DNA from: CAYFJO01 sp964343305
GTDB taxonomy: Bacteria > Planctomycetota > Planctomycetia > Pirellulales > Pirellulaceae
Direction of reading: 5' to 3'
Assembly (NCBI GenBank): GCA_964343305.1
Contig: CAYFJO010000094.1
Location: 1 to 28,951, forward strand
DNA length: 28,951 nucleotides
The position numbers and the translations under genes were made by a program. Below the pieces are notes generated by a model. The model had not been told where the DNA came from. It saw only the letters and a list, made by a program, of their open reading frames with translations, and did no database searches. Positions 21,380 to 28,951 of this stretch are shown here, one piece after another. How positions within the stretch are numbered: the first letter of the stretch is position 1; the number at the start of each line of letters is the position of its first letter.

Positions 21380-22837
21380 CTACCAATCGTCCGTTCGAAA
21401 CGGTGAAGCCGGAATACCTTCTTTGTTGTAAAGATTCGCAGTTGCCGGATTGATCGTATAGCCGTAGCGAACCGCGACGGGCTTGGGAACATCACTGGAT
21501 TTGACGACCACCGTTTCGCCGTCGATCGTTGCCTCGGCCCAGAACCATTTTTTGTCTTCGCCGGCGATGGCAAAGTGGGCGAGTTTGCCGTCGGCGACTT
21601 TGGCGGTTGGCTGAAGACCTTCCTTCTTGCCGACCATCAATCCACTGCCGACGTGATCGAATGACAGCCGAATTGAAGCGTCTTCAATCTTTTGGCACTT
21701 GAAAAGCGGGCCAGCCGGTACCAGGTCTTTCTTGTCGTAAGTCTGATGAAGCGCCCACTGCGAAAGTCGCCAACCCACATCTTGCTTGTTTCGAGGATGA
21801 ATGTCGCCAGCTTCGCCAATGTCGGTGATGACGGCCATGCCCGTGTGTGGGATTTCGAGAGCCTTGCGTTGTGCCTCGCGGATCTTTGCCCAACCATCGC
21901 CGCCTTCTGGTTTGTCATTGGGCGCTCGAAAGTTTGCCAGTTGCACCCAGTAGAAAGCAAGGTCGGGATTTTGGAACACTTTGCGCCAACCGTTGACCAG
22001 CGCCTTTTTCTTGTGATAGTAGCTCACACCTTCGCCACCATTGGATTCGCCTTGATACCAGATCGCTCCACGCATCGCCAGCGGGGCCAACGGATGGACC
22101 ATGGCGTTGTAAATCGCGGTCGGTGTTCCACCGCCAATTTTGCCCTCGGAGATTTTGCCCGCCTTCTCGGCCAAGTCCGACAATTCTTCAACAGACCTAA
22201 AGCCGTCCAACGAAGTCCAAGGTTCAATGCGAGTCCCGCCCCAGTTCGAGCCGATCAAGCCAATCGGCACGCCAAGTTCTTTGTTCAACCGACGTCCAAA
22301 GAAATATCCCACGGCGCTGAATCCATTCGCGCTGGCCGTTTCACACTTGGCCCACGTTCCAGGGCAGTGATCCAAGGGTGTTGGACTTGTAAGGTGACCT
22401 GGAACATTGAACAAACGAATTGTCTCGTGATTGGCCGCGGCGGCTTCTTCTTTCCCGTTGAGACTGCTGGCAAGACGCCATTCCATGTTGGACTGTCCGG
22501 AACAGATCCAAACTTCGCCTACGAGCACGCCAGACAACTCGATCTTGCCGTCACTCGTAACGGACAACGTTTGACCTTCGGCGCATGCCTCGAGCGCATC
22601 GAGTTTGACCATCCATTTACCATCTTGATCGGACTTTGTTGTTTTTGTTTGACCGGAGAATTCCACCGACACTTCTTCACCAGCATTCGCCCAACCCCAG
22701 ACCGGAACCGGCAAGTCGCGTTGCAAGACCATGTCTTTGCCAAAAACGGACGGCAGTTTGAGTTCGGCGTGTAAAGGCGCACTAATGCAAACAAGCAACA
22801 GGGTGATTGCATAACGAGAGAGTCGGATCATGTTCAT
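21380..22837 (-). CDS. Sialate O-acetylesterase family protein (SASA)
   Basis: This 485-residue protein has a Sec signal peptide (residues 1-24, hydrophobic YAITLLLVCISAP, cut after LHA). An N-terminal beta domain (LPSVFGKDMVLQRDLPVPVW) is typical of the family. The SGNH-like catalytic domain has G-Q-S116-N-M (nucleophile Ser), SNWGGTRIEPW, IWYQGESN, and D345-I-H347-P, the likely Asp-His of the triad. The enzyme removes O-acetyl groups from sialic acids or from acetylated polysaccharides outside the cytoplasm. In planctomycetes these are numerous and probably act on algal or plant glycans. It is convergent with the propeller glycosidase-like gene; together they suggest extracellular polysaccharide use. 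sdhB ends 28 bp upstream on the same strand, so read-through from the sdh operon is possible. Confidence 0.92.
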   Translation of the reverse strand: MNMIRLSRYAITLLLVCISAPLHAELKLPSVFGKDMVLQRDLPVPVWGWANAGEEVSVEFSGQTKTTKSDQDGKWMVKLDALEACAEGQTLSVTSDGKIELSGVLVGEVWICSGQSNMEWRLASSLNGKEEAAAANHETIRLFNVPGHLTSPTPLDHCPGTWAKCETASANGFSAVGYFFGRRLNKELGVPIGLIGSNWGGTRIEPWTSLDGFRSVEELSDLAEKAGKISEGKIGGGTPTAIYNAMVHPLAPLAMRGAIWYQGESNGGEGVSYYHKKKALVNGWRKVFQNPDLAFYWVQLANFRAPNDKPEGGDGWAKIREAQRKALEIPHTGMAVITDIGEAGDIHPRNKQDVGWRLSQWALHQTYDKKDLVPAGPLFKCQKIEDASIRLSFDHVGSGLMVGKKEGLQPTAKVADGKLAHFAIAGEDKKWFWAEATIDGETVVVKSSDVPKPVAVRYGYTINPATANLYNKEGIPASPFRTDDW

Positions 22838-22865
22838 GGGGAGAGTCCTTCATTCGAGGAGAAGA

Positions 22866-23612
22866 CTACTTCTTCTTTGGAAAGATGATACGGAACAGCT
22901 TCTTGACCGGGTCGTAATACTCATCGACGACGCGCTCTTTGAGCGGAATGATGGCGTTGTCGGTGATCGTGATACTTTCGGGACAGACTTCCGTACAACA
23001 CTTGGTAATGTTGCAGTAGCCCAGACCCATATCGTCTTTGAGCAACGGAATTCGGTCTTCATCATCTAGCGGGTGCATTTCCAGGCCCGCCGTGCGAACG
23101 AAGAAACGCGGGCCGGCGAAGGTTTCCTTTTCGTCGTGCTCACGCAGCACGTGGCAAACGTTTTGACACAGAAAACACTCGATGCACTTGCGGAATTCCT
23201 GGACGCGGTCGGCTTCATTTTGGGTGAACTTAGGTTCTTCGCCTTCCGTGTCCTTCATCTTGAAGGCGGGGATCTGTTTGTTGACTTCGAAGTTCCACAA
23301 AACATCGCAGGCCAGATCTTTGATCACAGGAAACGTTTTCATAGGTCGAATCGAAATCGTTCCACCGGGCTCGTAGTTGTCCATACGGTCCATGCACATG
23401 AGTTTTGGCTTGCCGTTCACATCGGCGCCGCATGAACCACACTTGCCGGCTTTGCAATTCCAGCGAACGGCCAGGTCGGGCGACTCGTCGGCTTGCACGG
23501 TGTGGACGGCGTCCAAAACAACCATGCCTGGCACCAAGTCGATTTCATAATCGACCATTGCGCCTTCTTCCTTGTCACCGCGATAGATCTTTAGCTTCGC
23601 CTTGTCGGCCAT
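22866..23612 (-). CDS. sdhB: Succinate dehydrogenase/fumarate reductase iron-sulfur subunit
   Basis: The protein has 248 residues from the ATG at 23612, preceded by GAAGGG 7 nt upstream; an upstream start would add 9 residues. The [2Fe-2S] ligands are C53, C58, C61 and C73 (WNCKAGKCGSCG). The [4Fe-4S] and [3Fe-4S] clusters use C143-IEC146-FLC149-QNVC153 and C200-NITKC205-C-TEVC210-PE. It carries electrons from SdhA flavin to the quinone site. The short length, the QNVCHVLR segment and the gene order resemble the actinobacterial Sdh1 type (Rv0247c-like). It is the last sdh gene on this strand, separated from sdhA by 111 bp that hold a palindromic repeat. Confidence 0.95.
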   Translation of the reverse strand: MADKAKLKIYRGDKEEGAMVDYEIDLVPGMVVLDAVHTVQADESPDLAVRWNCKAGKCGSCGADVNGKPKLMCMDRMDNYEPGGTISIRPMKTFPVIKDLACDVLWNFEVNKQIPAFKMKDTEGEEPKFTQNEADRVQEFRKCIECFLCQNVCHVLREHDEKETFAGPRFFVRTAGLEMHPLDDEDRIPLLKDDMGLGYCNITKCCTEVCPESITITDNAIIPLKERVVDEYYDPVKKLFRIIFPKKK

Positions 23613-23630
23613 GTCAGATCCCTTCAGGAT

Positions 23631-23715
23631 AATGACCAAATCTCAATGACCAATGACCAACAAGATTCCCCGACAGCCTGTCTCCCTGGTCATTGGTCAT
23701 TGGGACTTGGTCATT
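23631..23715. repeat. Nested TGGTCATTGG-type palindrome between sdhA and sdhB
   Basis: A perfect 16-bp inverted repeat, CAATGACCAATGACCA (23644-23659) with 23687-23702, encloses a 27-nt loop. Outside it, AATGACCAA (23631-23639) mirrors TTGGTCATT (23707-23715) across 4-nt interruptions on each side. The unit is built from tandem TGACCAA words. It lies inside the operon, so the transcript would carry a long hairpin just upstream of the sdhB ribosome site. Confidence 0.8.
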
Positions 23716-23723
23716 CTCTTCGT

Positions 23724-25526
23724 TTATTCGTCAATCAACTTCTGCGCTTCCGCCGGCATTTCAGGCAGCGGTTCGGCGACCACTTGGACTTTGCCGTCGA
23801 CTTGTCGCACGATCAAATTCTTCTTGCCCCAATCGTCATCCGAATCGGGGAAATCTTCGCGCGTGTGAGCACCGCGGCTTTCGGTTCGTTCGAGGGCGGC
23901 CTTCGCGACACCTTCGCTGATGTCGAGCATGTTGCTCAAATCCATCGCCAAGTGCCAACCAGGGTTGAATTGAATGTTGCCGCCGACTTTCACCTTGGCA
24001 GCCCGCTCGCGCAGAGCACTGAGTTTTTCCAGCGCCGATTTCAAATCCTCTTCGGTGCGGACGATGCCGACCAGGTCTTGCATCGTATCGCGAAGTTCTT
24101 CATGCACCGCGTAAGGATTTTCGCCATTGGAATCGTCGAACATTTTTCGGCAGTCGGCGGCCACCTTTTCGACTTCGTCTTGATTGATGGCACCAAACTC
24201 ACTCTCGGCGGCGTGCTTCGCCGCGTATTCGCCCGATCGTTTGCCGAACACCAGCAAGTCGGACAGCGAGTTGCCGCCCAGCCGATTCGAACCATGCATG
24301 CCGCCCGCCGCTTCGCCCGCGGCGAACAATCCGGGCACCGTCGACTCTTGCGACTCAGAATCAACGCGGATGCCACCCATCGTGTAATGGCACGTCGGGC
24401 CAACCTCCATGGGATCAGCCGTGATATCGACGTCCGCCAGCTCTTTGAACTGATGGTACATGCTGGGCAGCTTCTTTTTGATTTCTTCGGGCGAACGGCG
24501 CGAAGCGATGTCGAGGAACACACCGCCGTGTGGCGAGCCGCGGCCTTCACGCACTTCCTTGCGAATCGCGCGGGCCACGACGTCACGCGTGAGCAACTCG
24601 GGCGGACGACGGGCGTCGGGAATTTGATCATTGACGACGGCCTTGACCCATTTGGTCGCTTCTTCTTCCGTCTCGGCATAGTCGCCTTTGAACATGTCCG
24701 GGATGCCGTCGAACATGAATCGTTTCTTTTCGTCGTTCAGCAACACGCCACCTTCGCCGCGGACACCTTCGGTGATCAACGTGCCGCGAACGCTCGGTGG
24801 CCAAACCATGCCGGTCGGATGAAACTGGACAAACTCGGTGTCGATCAAATCGGCTCCGGCCCACAGCGCCATCGCGTGTCCATCAGCCGTGTATTCCCAC
24901 GAATTGGACGTGATCGACCAACAGCGGCCAATGCCACCCGTCGCCATCACGACTGCTTTCGCGCGAAAGACAGCGAAGCGACCCGTCTCGCGTTCGTAGC
25001 CAAAACAACCAGAGATCCGTCCGTCGTCGGTCAGCAGCCAGCGAACGGTAAACTCCATGTGCACATCGAGGCCCTGATGAACGCCTTTGTCTTGCAATGT
25101 GCGGATCATTTCCAGACCGGTGCGATCGCCCACATGGGCCAGGCGAGGATAACTATGCCCCCCAAAGTTCCGTTGCATGATGCGACCATCGCGCGTGCGA
25201 TCAAAGATGGCTCCCCAATCTTCTAATTCGCGGACTCGCGCGGGAGCTTCCTGGGCATGGATCTGGGCCATCCGCCACTGGTTGAGATACTTGCCGCCCT
25301 TCATCGTGTCTTTGAAGTGCGTCTTCCAATCGTCGCGAGTGTCGACGTTGGCCAGTGCCGCGGCCACGCCGCCTTCGGCCATCACCGTGTGTGCTTTGCC
25401 CAGCAGCGATTTGCAAACCAATGCGGTCTTGGCTCCACAGGCCGATGATTCGATGGCCGCCCGAAGTCCCGCGCCGCCCGCGCCGATAATCACGACGTCG
25501 TAGTCATACGTTCGATATTTGTCCAC
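23724..25526 (-). CDS. sdhA: Succinate dehydrogenase/fumarate reductase flavoprotein subunit
   Basis: This 600-residue protein oxidises succinate to fumarate on the cytoplasmic side. The FAD-binding fold begins DYDVVIIGAGGAGLRAA with GxGxxG at 15-20. H46 in KAHTVMAEGGVA is the likely covalent FAD attachment residue. Substrate-site segments are present: EFVQFHPTGM, TEGVRGEGGVLL, GPTCHYTMGGIRVD and GGMHGSNRLGGNSLSDLLVFG. The C-terminal domain (GVAKAALERTESRGAHTREDFPD) is complete. The start is GTG (25526-25524), only 4 bp after the membrane-subunit stop, indicating coupling. The protein is slightly shorter than mycobacterial Sdh1 SdhA but matches it in context. Confidence 0.96.
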   Translation of the reverse strand: MDKYRTYDYDVVIIGAGGAGLRAAIESSACGAKTALVCKSLLGKAHTVMAEGGVAAALANVDTRDDWKTHFKDTMKGGKYLNQWRMAQIHAQEAPARVRELEDWGAIFDRTRDGRIMQRNFGGHSYPRLAHVGDRTGLEMIRTLQDKGVHQGLDVHMEFTVRWLLTDDGRISGCFGYERETGRFAVFRAKAVVMATGGIGRCWSITSNSWEYTADGHAMALWAGADLIDTEFVQFHPTGMVWPPSVRGTLITEGVRGEGGVLLNDEKKRFMFDGIPDMFKGDYAETEEEATKWVKAVVNDQIPDARRPPELLTRDVVARAIRKEVREGRGSPHGGVFLDIASRRSPEEIKKKLPSMYHQFKELADVDITADPMEVGPTCHYTMGGIRVDSESQESTVPGLFAAGEAAGGMHGSNRLGGNSLSDLLVFGKRSGEYAAKHAAESEFGAINQDEVEKVAADCRKMFDDSNGENPYAVHEELRDTMQDLVGIVRTEEDLKSALEKLSALRERAAKVKVGGNIQFNPGWHLAMDLSNMLDISEGVAKAALERTESRGAHTREDFPDSDDDWGKKNLIVRQVDGKVQVVAEPLPEMPAEAQKLIDE

Positions 25527-25530
25527 AGTT

Positions 25531-26352
25531 CTAAATTAACCTCACGTCGGTGATCGTCCCGGAAGCCACCATCCATACGTAAAAATCCGCCAGTCCAACA
25601 CCAAACAAGCTAACCCAAGCAAAGGCCATGTGATGTTTGTTCAAAGACGAAACGGTCTTCCATGCCTTGTAGCGTGCATCGCCCATCGCCACGCACGAAA
25701 AACAATCCATATTGCCACCGATCAGATGTCGCAACGAGTGGCATGAAAATGTATACAGTGCCAACAACGTCGTATTGGCCAGCAGAACAAGGGTCCCCAC
25801 GCTCACGCCAAATGTCATCCCGCCATCGTCGGTTGGCCACATGCAGGCCCACACCACATCGAGCGACAGGATGACAATAAAAATGATCGCCACGTACATG
25901 AAGAACCGGTGCAGGTTTTGAAAAATCATCAGCCCGGTTTCGCCCATGTAGCGATTCCCTTTCACTTCGCCCACGGCACATCCGGGCGGATCCCAGAAAA
26001 ATGCCCGATAGTACGCTTTGCGATAGTAATAGCAGGTCAGCCGAAAACCGCCGGGAGCCCACAAGATCAAAAACGCGGGCGACCACCAGGCGGGCATGTT
26101 GGGAATGATCAACAGCGGCGAGAAGAACGGCGACAGCACATGGGCGTGGGTTTCTTCCAAAATGGTGACGTGCTTTTCATCTCCATCATATCCATAAGCA
26201 TGCATCCCGTGTCCCAGGACCGCCCGACCCGTGGCATAGATGATGAATCCGCCCAGTACGAGCGCAGTCAAGAGCGGCCCCACCCACCAGGCATCGCGTC
26301 GCTCTGTATTCCCTAGTCCATCTTCAACGGTTGACGCGACATCGGCCGCCAT
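25531..26352 (-). CDS. sdhC: Succinate dehydrogenase membrane anchor subunit, Sdh1 type
   Basis: The protein has 273 residues from the ATG at 26352, with AAGGAG 10 nt upstream; a GTG three codons earlier is the alternative. About five membrane helices are visible, including VGPLLTALVLGGFIIYATG, WWSPAFLILWAPGG, FFMYVAIIFIVILSLDVVWA, VSVGTLVLLANTTLLALYTF and MAFAWVSLFGVGLADFYVWM. Likely haem-ligand or quinone-site histidines are in NLHRFFMYV and CHSLRHL. It is a single large subunit in place of separate SdhC and SdhD, the same size and place as the anchor Rv0249c of mycobacterial Sdh1. Two Cys near residue ~220 (MDCFSCVAMGD) are unusual. It is the first gene of the operon, with its own promoter candidate. 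Confidence 0.85.
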   Translation of the reverse strand: MAADVASTVEDGLGNTERRDAWWVGPLLTALVLGGFIIYATGRAVLGHGMHAYGYDGDEKHVTILEETHAHVLSPFFSPLLIIPNMPAWWSPAFLILWAPGGFRLTCYYYRKAYYRAFFWDPPGCAVGEVKGNRYMGETGLMIFQNLHRFFMYVAIIFIVILSLDVVWACMWPTDDGGMTFGVSVGTLVLLANTTLLALYTFSCHSLRHLIGGNMDCFSCVAMGDARYKAWKTVSSLNKHHMAFAWVSLFGVGLADFYVWMVASGTITDVRLI

Positions 26353-26387
26353 GGTGCACAATCTCCTTGTAGAATTAAGACCTGGGC

Positions 26388-26416
26388 AGTGTAACGCGGG
26401 TGAAAAAGGTCGTCAA
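26388..26416 (-). promoter_or_regulatory. Candidate sigma70-type promoter of the sdh operon
   Basis: On the minus strand TTGACG (26416-26411), a 17-bp spacer, then TACACT (26393-26388). The expected start near 26381 leaves a ~29-nt leader containing the AAGGAG ribosome site. Confidence 0.55.
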
Positions 26417-26465
26417 TGAGACCAAAATCGGCGTATCTTGTGCGACGCTCAGTTGCTGCCGTCGT

Positions 26466-26494
26466 TTGGCAATTCGATGCGAGCCGATTAAAAC
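26466..26494 (+). promoter_or_regulatory. Candidate promoter of the PSCyt1/PSD1 gene
   Basis: TTGGCA (26466-26471), 17 bp, then TAAAAC (26489-26494). Right after it, ACATACT (26493-26499) and AGTATGT (26507-26513) form a 7-bp inverted repeat at the expected start point, a possible operator or leader hairpin. Confidence 0.35.
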
Positions 26495-26537
26495 ATACTC
26501 TTGCCAAGTATGTCATGAATCGCGATTGGTGAGGTCC

Positions 26538-28951
26538 ATGTCCGAAATCCGAGATTCTGGGTTGTGGTTGAACTGTTTATTTGTGGCACTCGCGTTCACA
26601 GCCAGCCAAGTTCGTGCTGAAGAAATCGATTTCGACAAACATGTCGCACCCATCTTGGTGGCTCGTTGTATCGAATGCCATGGCAACAGCCAGCCGGAGG
26701 GCGGGCTTTCGCTGACGACTGTCGACAGCGCCACTAAGGGCGGAGAATCAGGCACAGCATTTGTGGCGCGCGACGCGTCCGGGAGCCTGCTGTGGAAACA
26801 AGTCAGCAGCGACGAGATGCCTCCCAAGCATCCGCTGAACGCGAAGCAAAAGGCAACGCTCAAGAAGTGGATCGAGCAGGGAGCCAAGTGGGGCACAAGC
26901 CCGATCGATCCCTTTGCCGTAACAACATCGACGCGCGGCGGCCGCGATTGGTGGTCGCTGCAACCGCTAAGCGCACCGGAGAACCCGCCGGTGGATTTGA
27001 AGCAAACGAATTGGCCGCGCACCGACATCGATTGGTTTGTACTCAGCAAACTCCAACAGGCTGGATTGAACCCGGCGCCGCCGGCCGATCCTCGCACATT
27101 GATTCGTCGGCTTTACTTCGATCTGATTGGATTGCCGCCAGCGCCGGAAGTTGTCGAGGAATTCTCGAAAGACGCGTCACTCGAATCCTTCGAACAGGCC
27201 GTCGACGATCTGCTGGCATCAAAACACTATGGCGAACGTTGGGGGCGGCATTGGCTCGATGTGGTGCGCTTCGGCGAAAGCGACGGCTTTGAACGGAACA
27301 ACCCGCGAAAGAACGCCTGGCACTATCGCGACTGGGTCGTTAAAGCGCTAAACGACGACATGCCTTATGACGAGTTTGTGAGGATGCAACTCATCGGCGA
27401 TCTGCTCAAAGGCGGTCCCGAAGGCGCATCGGCCACAGGTTTTTGGGTCGCCGGAGTTCACAACACCGTCGTCGGCGGCAGTCGTCGCATGAAACTACTC
27501 GCCCGCCAAGATGAACTCGAAGAAGTGCTGGCGACCGTCGGCCAGACGTTCCTTGGGCTGACGGTCAACTGCGCCCGTTGCCATGAACACAAGTTCGATC
27601 CCATCACTCAGAAAGAGTACTACCAACTGGCGTCGGCCATCTCGGGATTGGGCTACGGTGAACGTGTCGAGAAATCGCCAGAGGATGCTGCTCAGTTGCA
27701 GACCACTGGAAAACGACTGACCGCCGTTCGCGACAAGATCTCCACCATCGACGCGGAAGCCCGAAAGGCGATCATTGCCGCTCGCAAGAAAGGCGAATTC
27801 AAAGCACCGGACCCGCCGGCCGCATTGGCTCGTTGGGAATTCGACGGCGATTTCAACGACAGCGTCGGCCAACTTCACGGTAAAGCAGTGGGCAACGCTC
27901 GTATTGAAAACGGGGCGCTGATCGTCGATGGCAAGTCGTTTGTCGAAACCGTGCCGCTGCAACAGAGCATCAAAGAAAAGACGCTTGAAGCATGGGTACA
28001 ACTCGACAATCTGCATCAACGCGGCGGTGGAGCGATTTCGATCGAAACACGCAACGGTAGCATTTTCGATGCGATTGTGTTCGGCGAACGCGAGCCAAAG
28101 CAATGGATGGCGGGCAGCAACGGATTCGTGAGAACCGATTCGTTTCGAGGAACCGAAGAAACTGAAGCAATCCGACGTGCGGTTCACTTTGCACTCGTCT
28201 ACACCGCCGACGGAACCATCACCGGCTATCGCGACGGCAAGCCATATGGCCGTCCGATTCGCAAGTCGGGCTTGCAAAGTTACAAAGCCGGCGATACCGA
28301 GATCATTTTCGGACTCAGGCACAAACCGGCCGGCGGCAACCATTTTCTCACGGGCCGAATTCACAAAGCCGCTTTGTATGACCGCGCGTTGTCGGCCGAG
28401 GAGGTTGCTGCATCATCGGGCAACGCGGCGGAATACGTTCCCGAAAAACAAATCCTCGAATGGCTGGCCAAAGACAAGCGCAGCGAGCGCGAGAAATTGA
28501 AGGCGCAACTCACCTTGCTGACGAAGTCGCGCGATGAGGTCAATGCGCGAGCGAATCGCAGGATCTATACACTCACACCGGGCGGTGGAGCCAAGACCAA
28601 CGTGCTGTTGCGTGGCGATCCCGACAACGTGGGCGACGTCGTGTCGCCTGGCGGAATCGCTTCGATAGCCGGTGTCGATTCCAGCTTTGCACTATCGCCC
28701 GACGCGCCCGAAGTCGATCGTCGACGCAAGCTGGCCGCGTGGATCACGGATCCGAACAATGCCCTTTTTGCTCGCGTGATTGTGAATCGCGTCTGGCACT
28801 ATCACTTTGGCCAAGGGTTGGTCGACACACCGAGCGATTTCGGCTTCAACGGTGGCCGGCCGTCGCATCCGGCATTGCTTGATTGGCTCGCCGTTTGGTT
28901 CCAAGAGAACGGATACAGTTTGAAGAGGCTCCATCGATTGATCGTCACGTC
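26538..28951 (+). CDS. PSCyt1-DUF1549-LamG-DUF1553 (PSD1) protein, 3' end outside
   Basis: An open frame of 804 codons from the ATG at 26538 (GAGG 3 nt upstream) to the window edge. A signal sequence (LWLNCLFVALAFTAS) is followed by the PSCyt1 cytochrome domain with haem motif C44-IEC-H48 (residues ~38-115, ending EMPPKHPLNAKQ). The DUF1549/PSCyt2 domain (~150-360) contains NWPRTDIDWFV, YGERWGRHWLDVVRF and a second haem-like motif C345-ARC-H349 in HEHKFDPI. A LamG-like insert occupies ~424-630 (LARWEFDGDFNDS to AALYDRALSAEEV). DUF1553/PSD1 starts near 715 (RRKLAAWITDPNN, RVIVNRVWHYHFGQGLVDT). These planctomycete proteins are exported, usually precede a DUF1501 gene, and have been linked to breakdown of complex organics; the reaction is unknown. 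Confidence 0.93.
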   Translation, partial: MSEIRDSGLWLNCLFVALAFTASQVRAEEIDFDKHVAPILVARCIECHGNSQPEGGLSLTTVDSATKGGESGTAFVARDASGSLLWKQVSSDEMPPKHPLNAKQKATLKKWIEQGAKWGTSPIDPFAVTTSTRGGRDWWSLQPLSAPENPPVDLKQTNWPRTDIDWFVLSKLQQAGLNPAPPADPRTLIRRLYFDLIGLPPAPEVVEEFSKDASLESFEQAVDDLLASKHYGERWGRHWLDVVRFGESDGFERNNPRKNAWHYRDWVVKALNDDMPYDEFVRMQLIGDLLKGGPEGASATGFWVAGVHNTVVGGSRRMKLLARQDELEEVLATVGQTFLGLTVNCARCHEHKFDPITQKEYYQLASAISGLGYGERVEKSPEDAAQLQTTGKRLTAVRDKISTIDAEARKAIIAARKKGEFKAPDPPAALARWEFDGDFNDSVGQLHGKAVGNARIENGALIVDGKSFVETVPLQQSIKEKTLEAWVQLDNLHQRGGGAISIETRNGSIFDAIVFGEREPKQWMAGSNGFVRTDSFRGTEETEAIRRAVHFALVYTADGTITGYRDGKPYGRPIRKSGLQSYKAGDTEIIFGLRHKPAGGNHFLTGRIHKAALYDRALSAEEVAASSGNAAEYVPEKQILEWLAKDKRSEREKLKAQLTLLTKSRDEVNARANRRIYTLTPGGGAKTNVLLRGDPDNVGDVVSPGGIASIAGVDSSFALSPDAPEVDRRRKLAAWITDPNNALFARVIVNRVWHYHFGQGLVDTPSDFGFNGGRPSHPALLDWLAVWFQENGYSLKRLHRLIVT

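Noticed and set aside
21692..22774. A 360-codon plus-strand reading frame
   Set aside because: It is a shadow of the sialate O-acetylesterase gene, whose signal peptide and catalytic motifs fix the real frame.
23646..25226. A 526-codon plus-strand reading frame
   Set aside because: It is entirely antisense to sdhA, which has all family motifs; long antisense frames are common in genes of this composition and the translation matches nothing.

Overview
The window reads as a chromosomal segment of a planctomycete, most likely a Pirellulales-type member of the Planctomycetota. The evidence is a set of lineage-typical families: a PSCyt1/DUF1549/DUF1553 cytochrome-like protein with an inserted LamG domain, a Ser/Thr kinase with a membrane anchor and a C-terminal LamG-like domain, a TIGR03067-type protein, a wreck of a large surface protein with the DFGDAPD motif, a HEAT-repeat lipoprotein with a FlgI-like domain, and many genes with poor or absent Shine-Dalgarno sequences. 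No rRNA, tRNA or CRISPR array was recognised.

Positions 1-1880 are an accessory, mobile-DNA region. The 5' end of a REP-associated tyrosine transposase (RAYT) leaves through the left edge. Next come a REP-like hairpin, a truncated IS701-like transposase, a TIGR03067-type secreted protein, a double-CXXCG protein resembling SitI6-type immunity proteins, and the last ~30 codons of an upstream gene in ATGA-type overlap with it. That tail is cut off by a second REP-like hairpin (1707-1754). I read the last three as the remains of a toxin-immunity cassette.

Positions 1885-15205 are mostly housekeeping. They hold a zinc-ribbon membrane protein, a tandem-ACT protein divergent from a YbgC-like thioesterase, the FlgI-like/HEAT lipoprotein, smc, an HTH-receiver fusion regulator with a clear terminator, a small membrane protein, moaC overlapping a long-chain polyprenyl diphosphate synthase, nrdR (convergent, 4 bp away), a PH-domain membrane protein and rph. 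An 809-bp gap (9621-10429) contains only a doubtful small ORF with an internal stop.

Positions 15206-20863 hold the degraded DFGDAPD/HExxH surface-protein pseudogene, the kinase, a strong hairpin, a tiny acidic membrane protein, csrA, and a secreted glycosidase-like beta-propeller protein. The gap at 20864-21379, between two convergent carbohydrate genes, carries a 152-bp MITE-like element with 22-bp terminal inverted repeats and an 11-bp direct repeat on each side. A cluster of diverged hairpin repeats follows it.

Positions 21380-28951 hold a sialate O-acetylesterase, then succinate dehydrogenase genes in the order membrane subunit, sdhA, sdhB on the minus strand. Gene order and subunit sizes resemble the mycobacterial Sdh1 type. 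A palindromic TGGTCATTGG-type repeat is lodged between sdhA and sdhB. A divergent promoter region separates this operon from the PSCyt1/PSD1 gene, which runs off the right edge. The most novel items are the MITE with its long direct repeats, the REP-bounded toxin-immunity remnant, the hairpin repeat cluster and the sdhA-sdhB intercistronic repeat.
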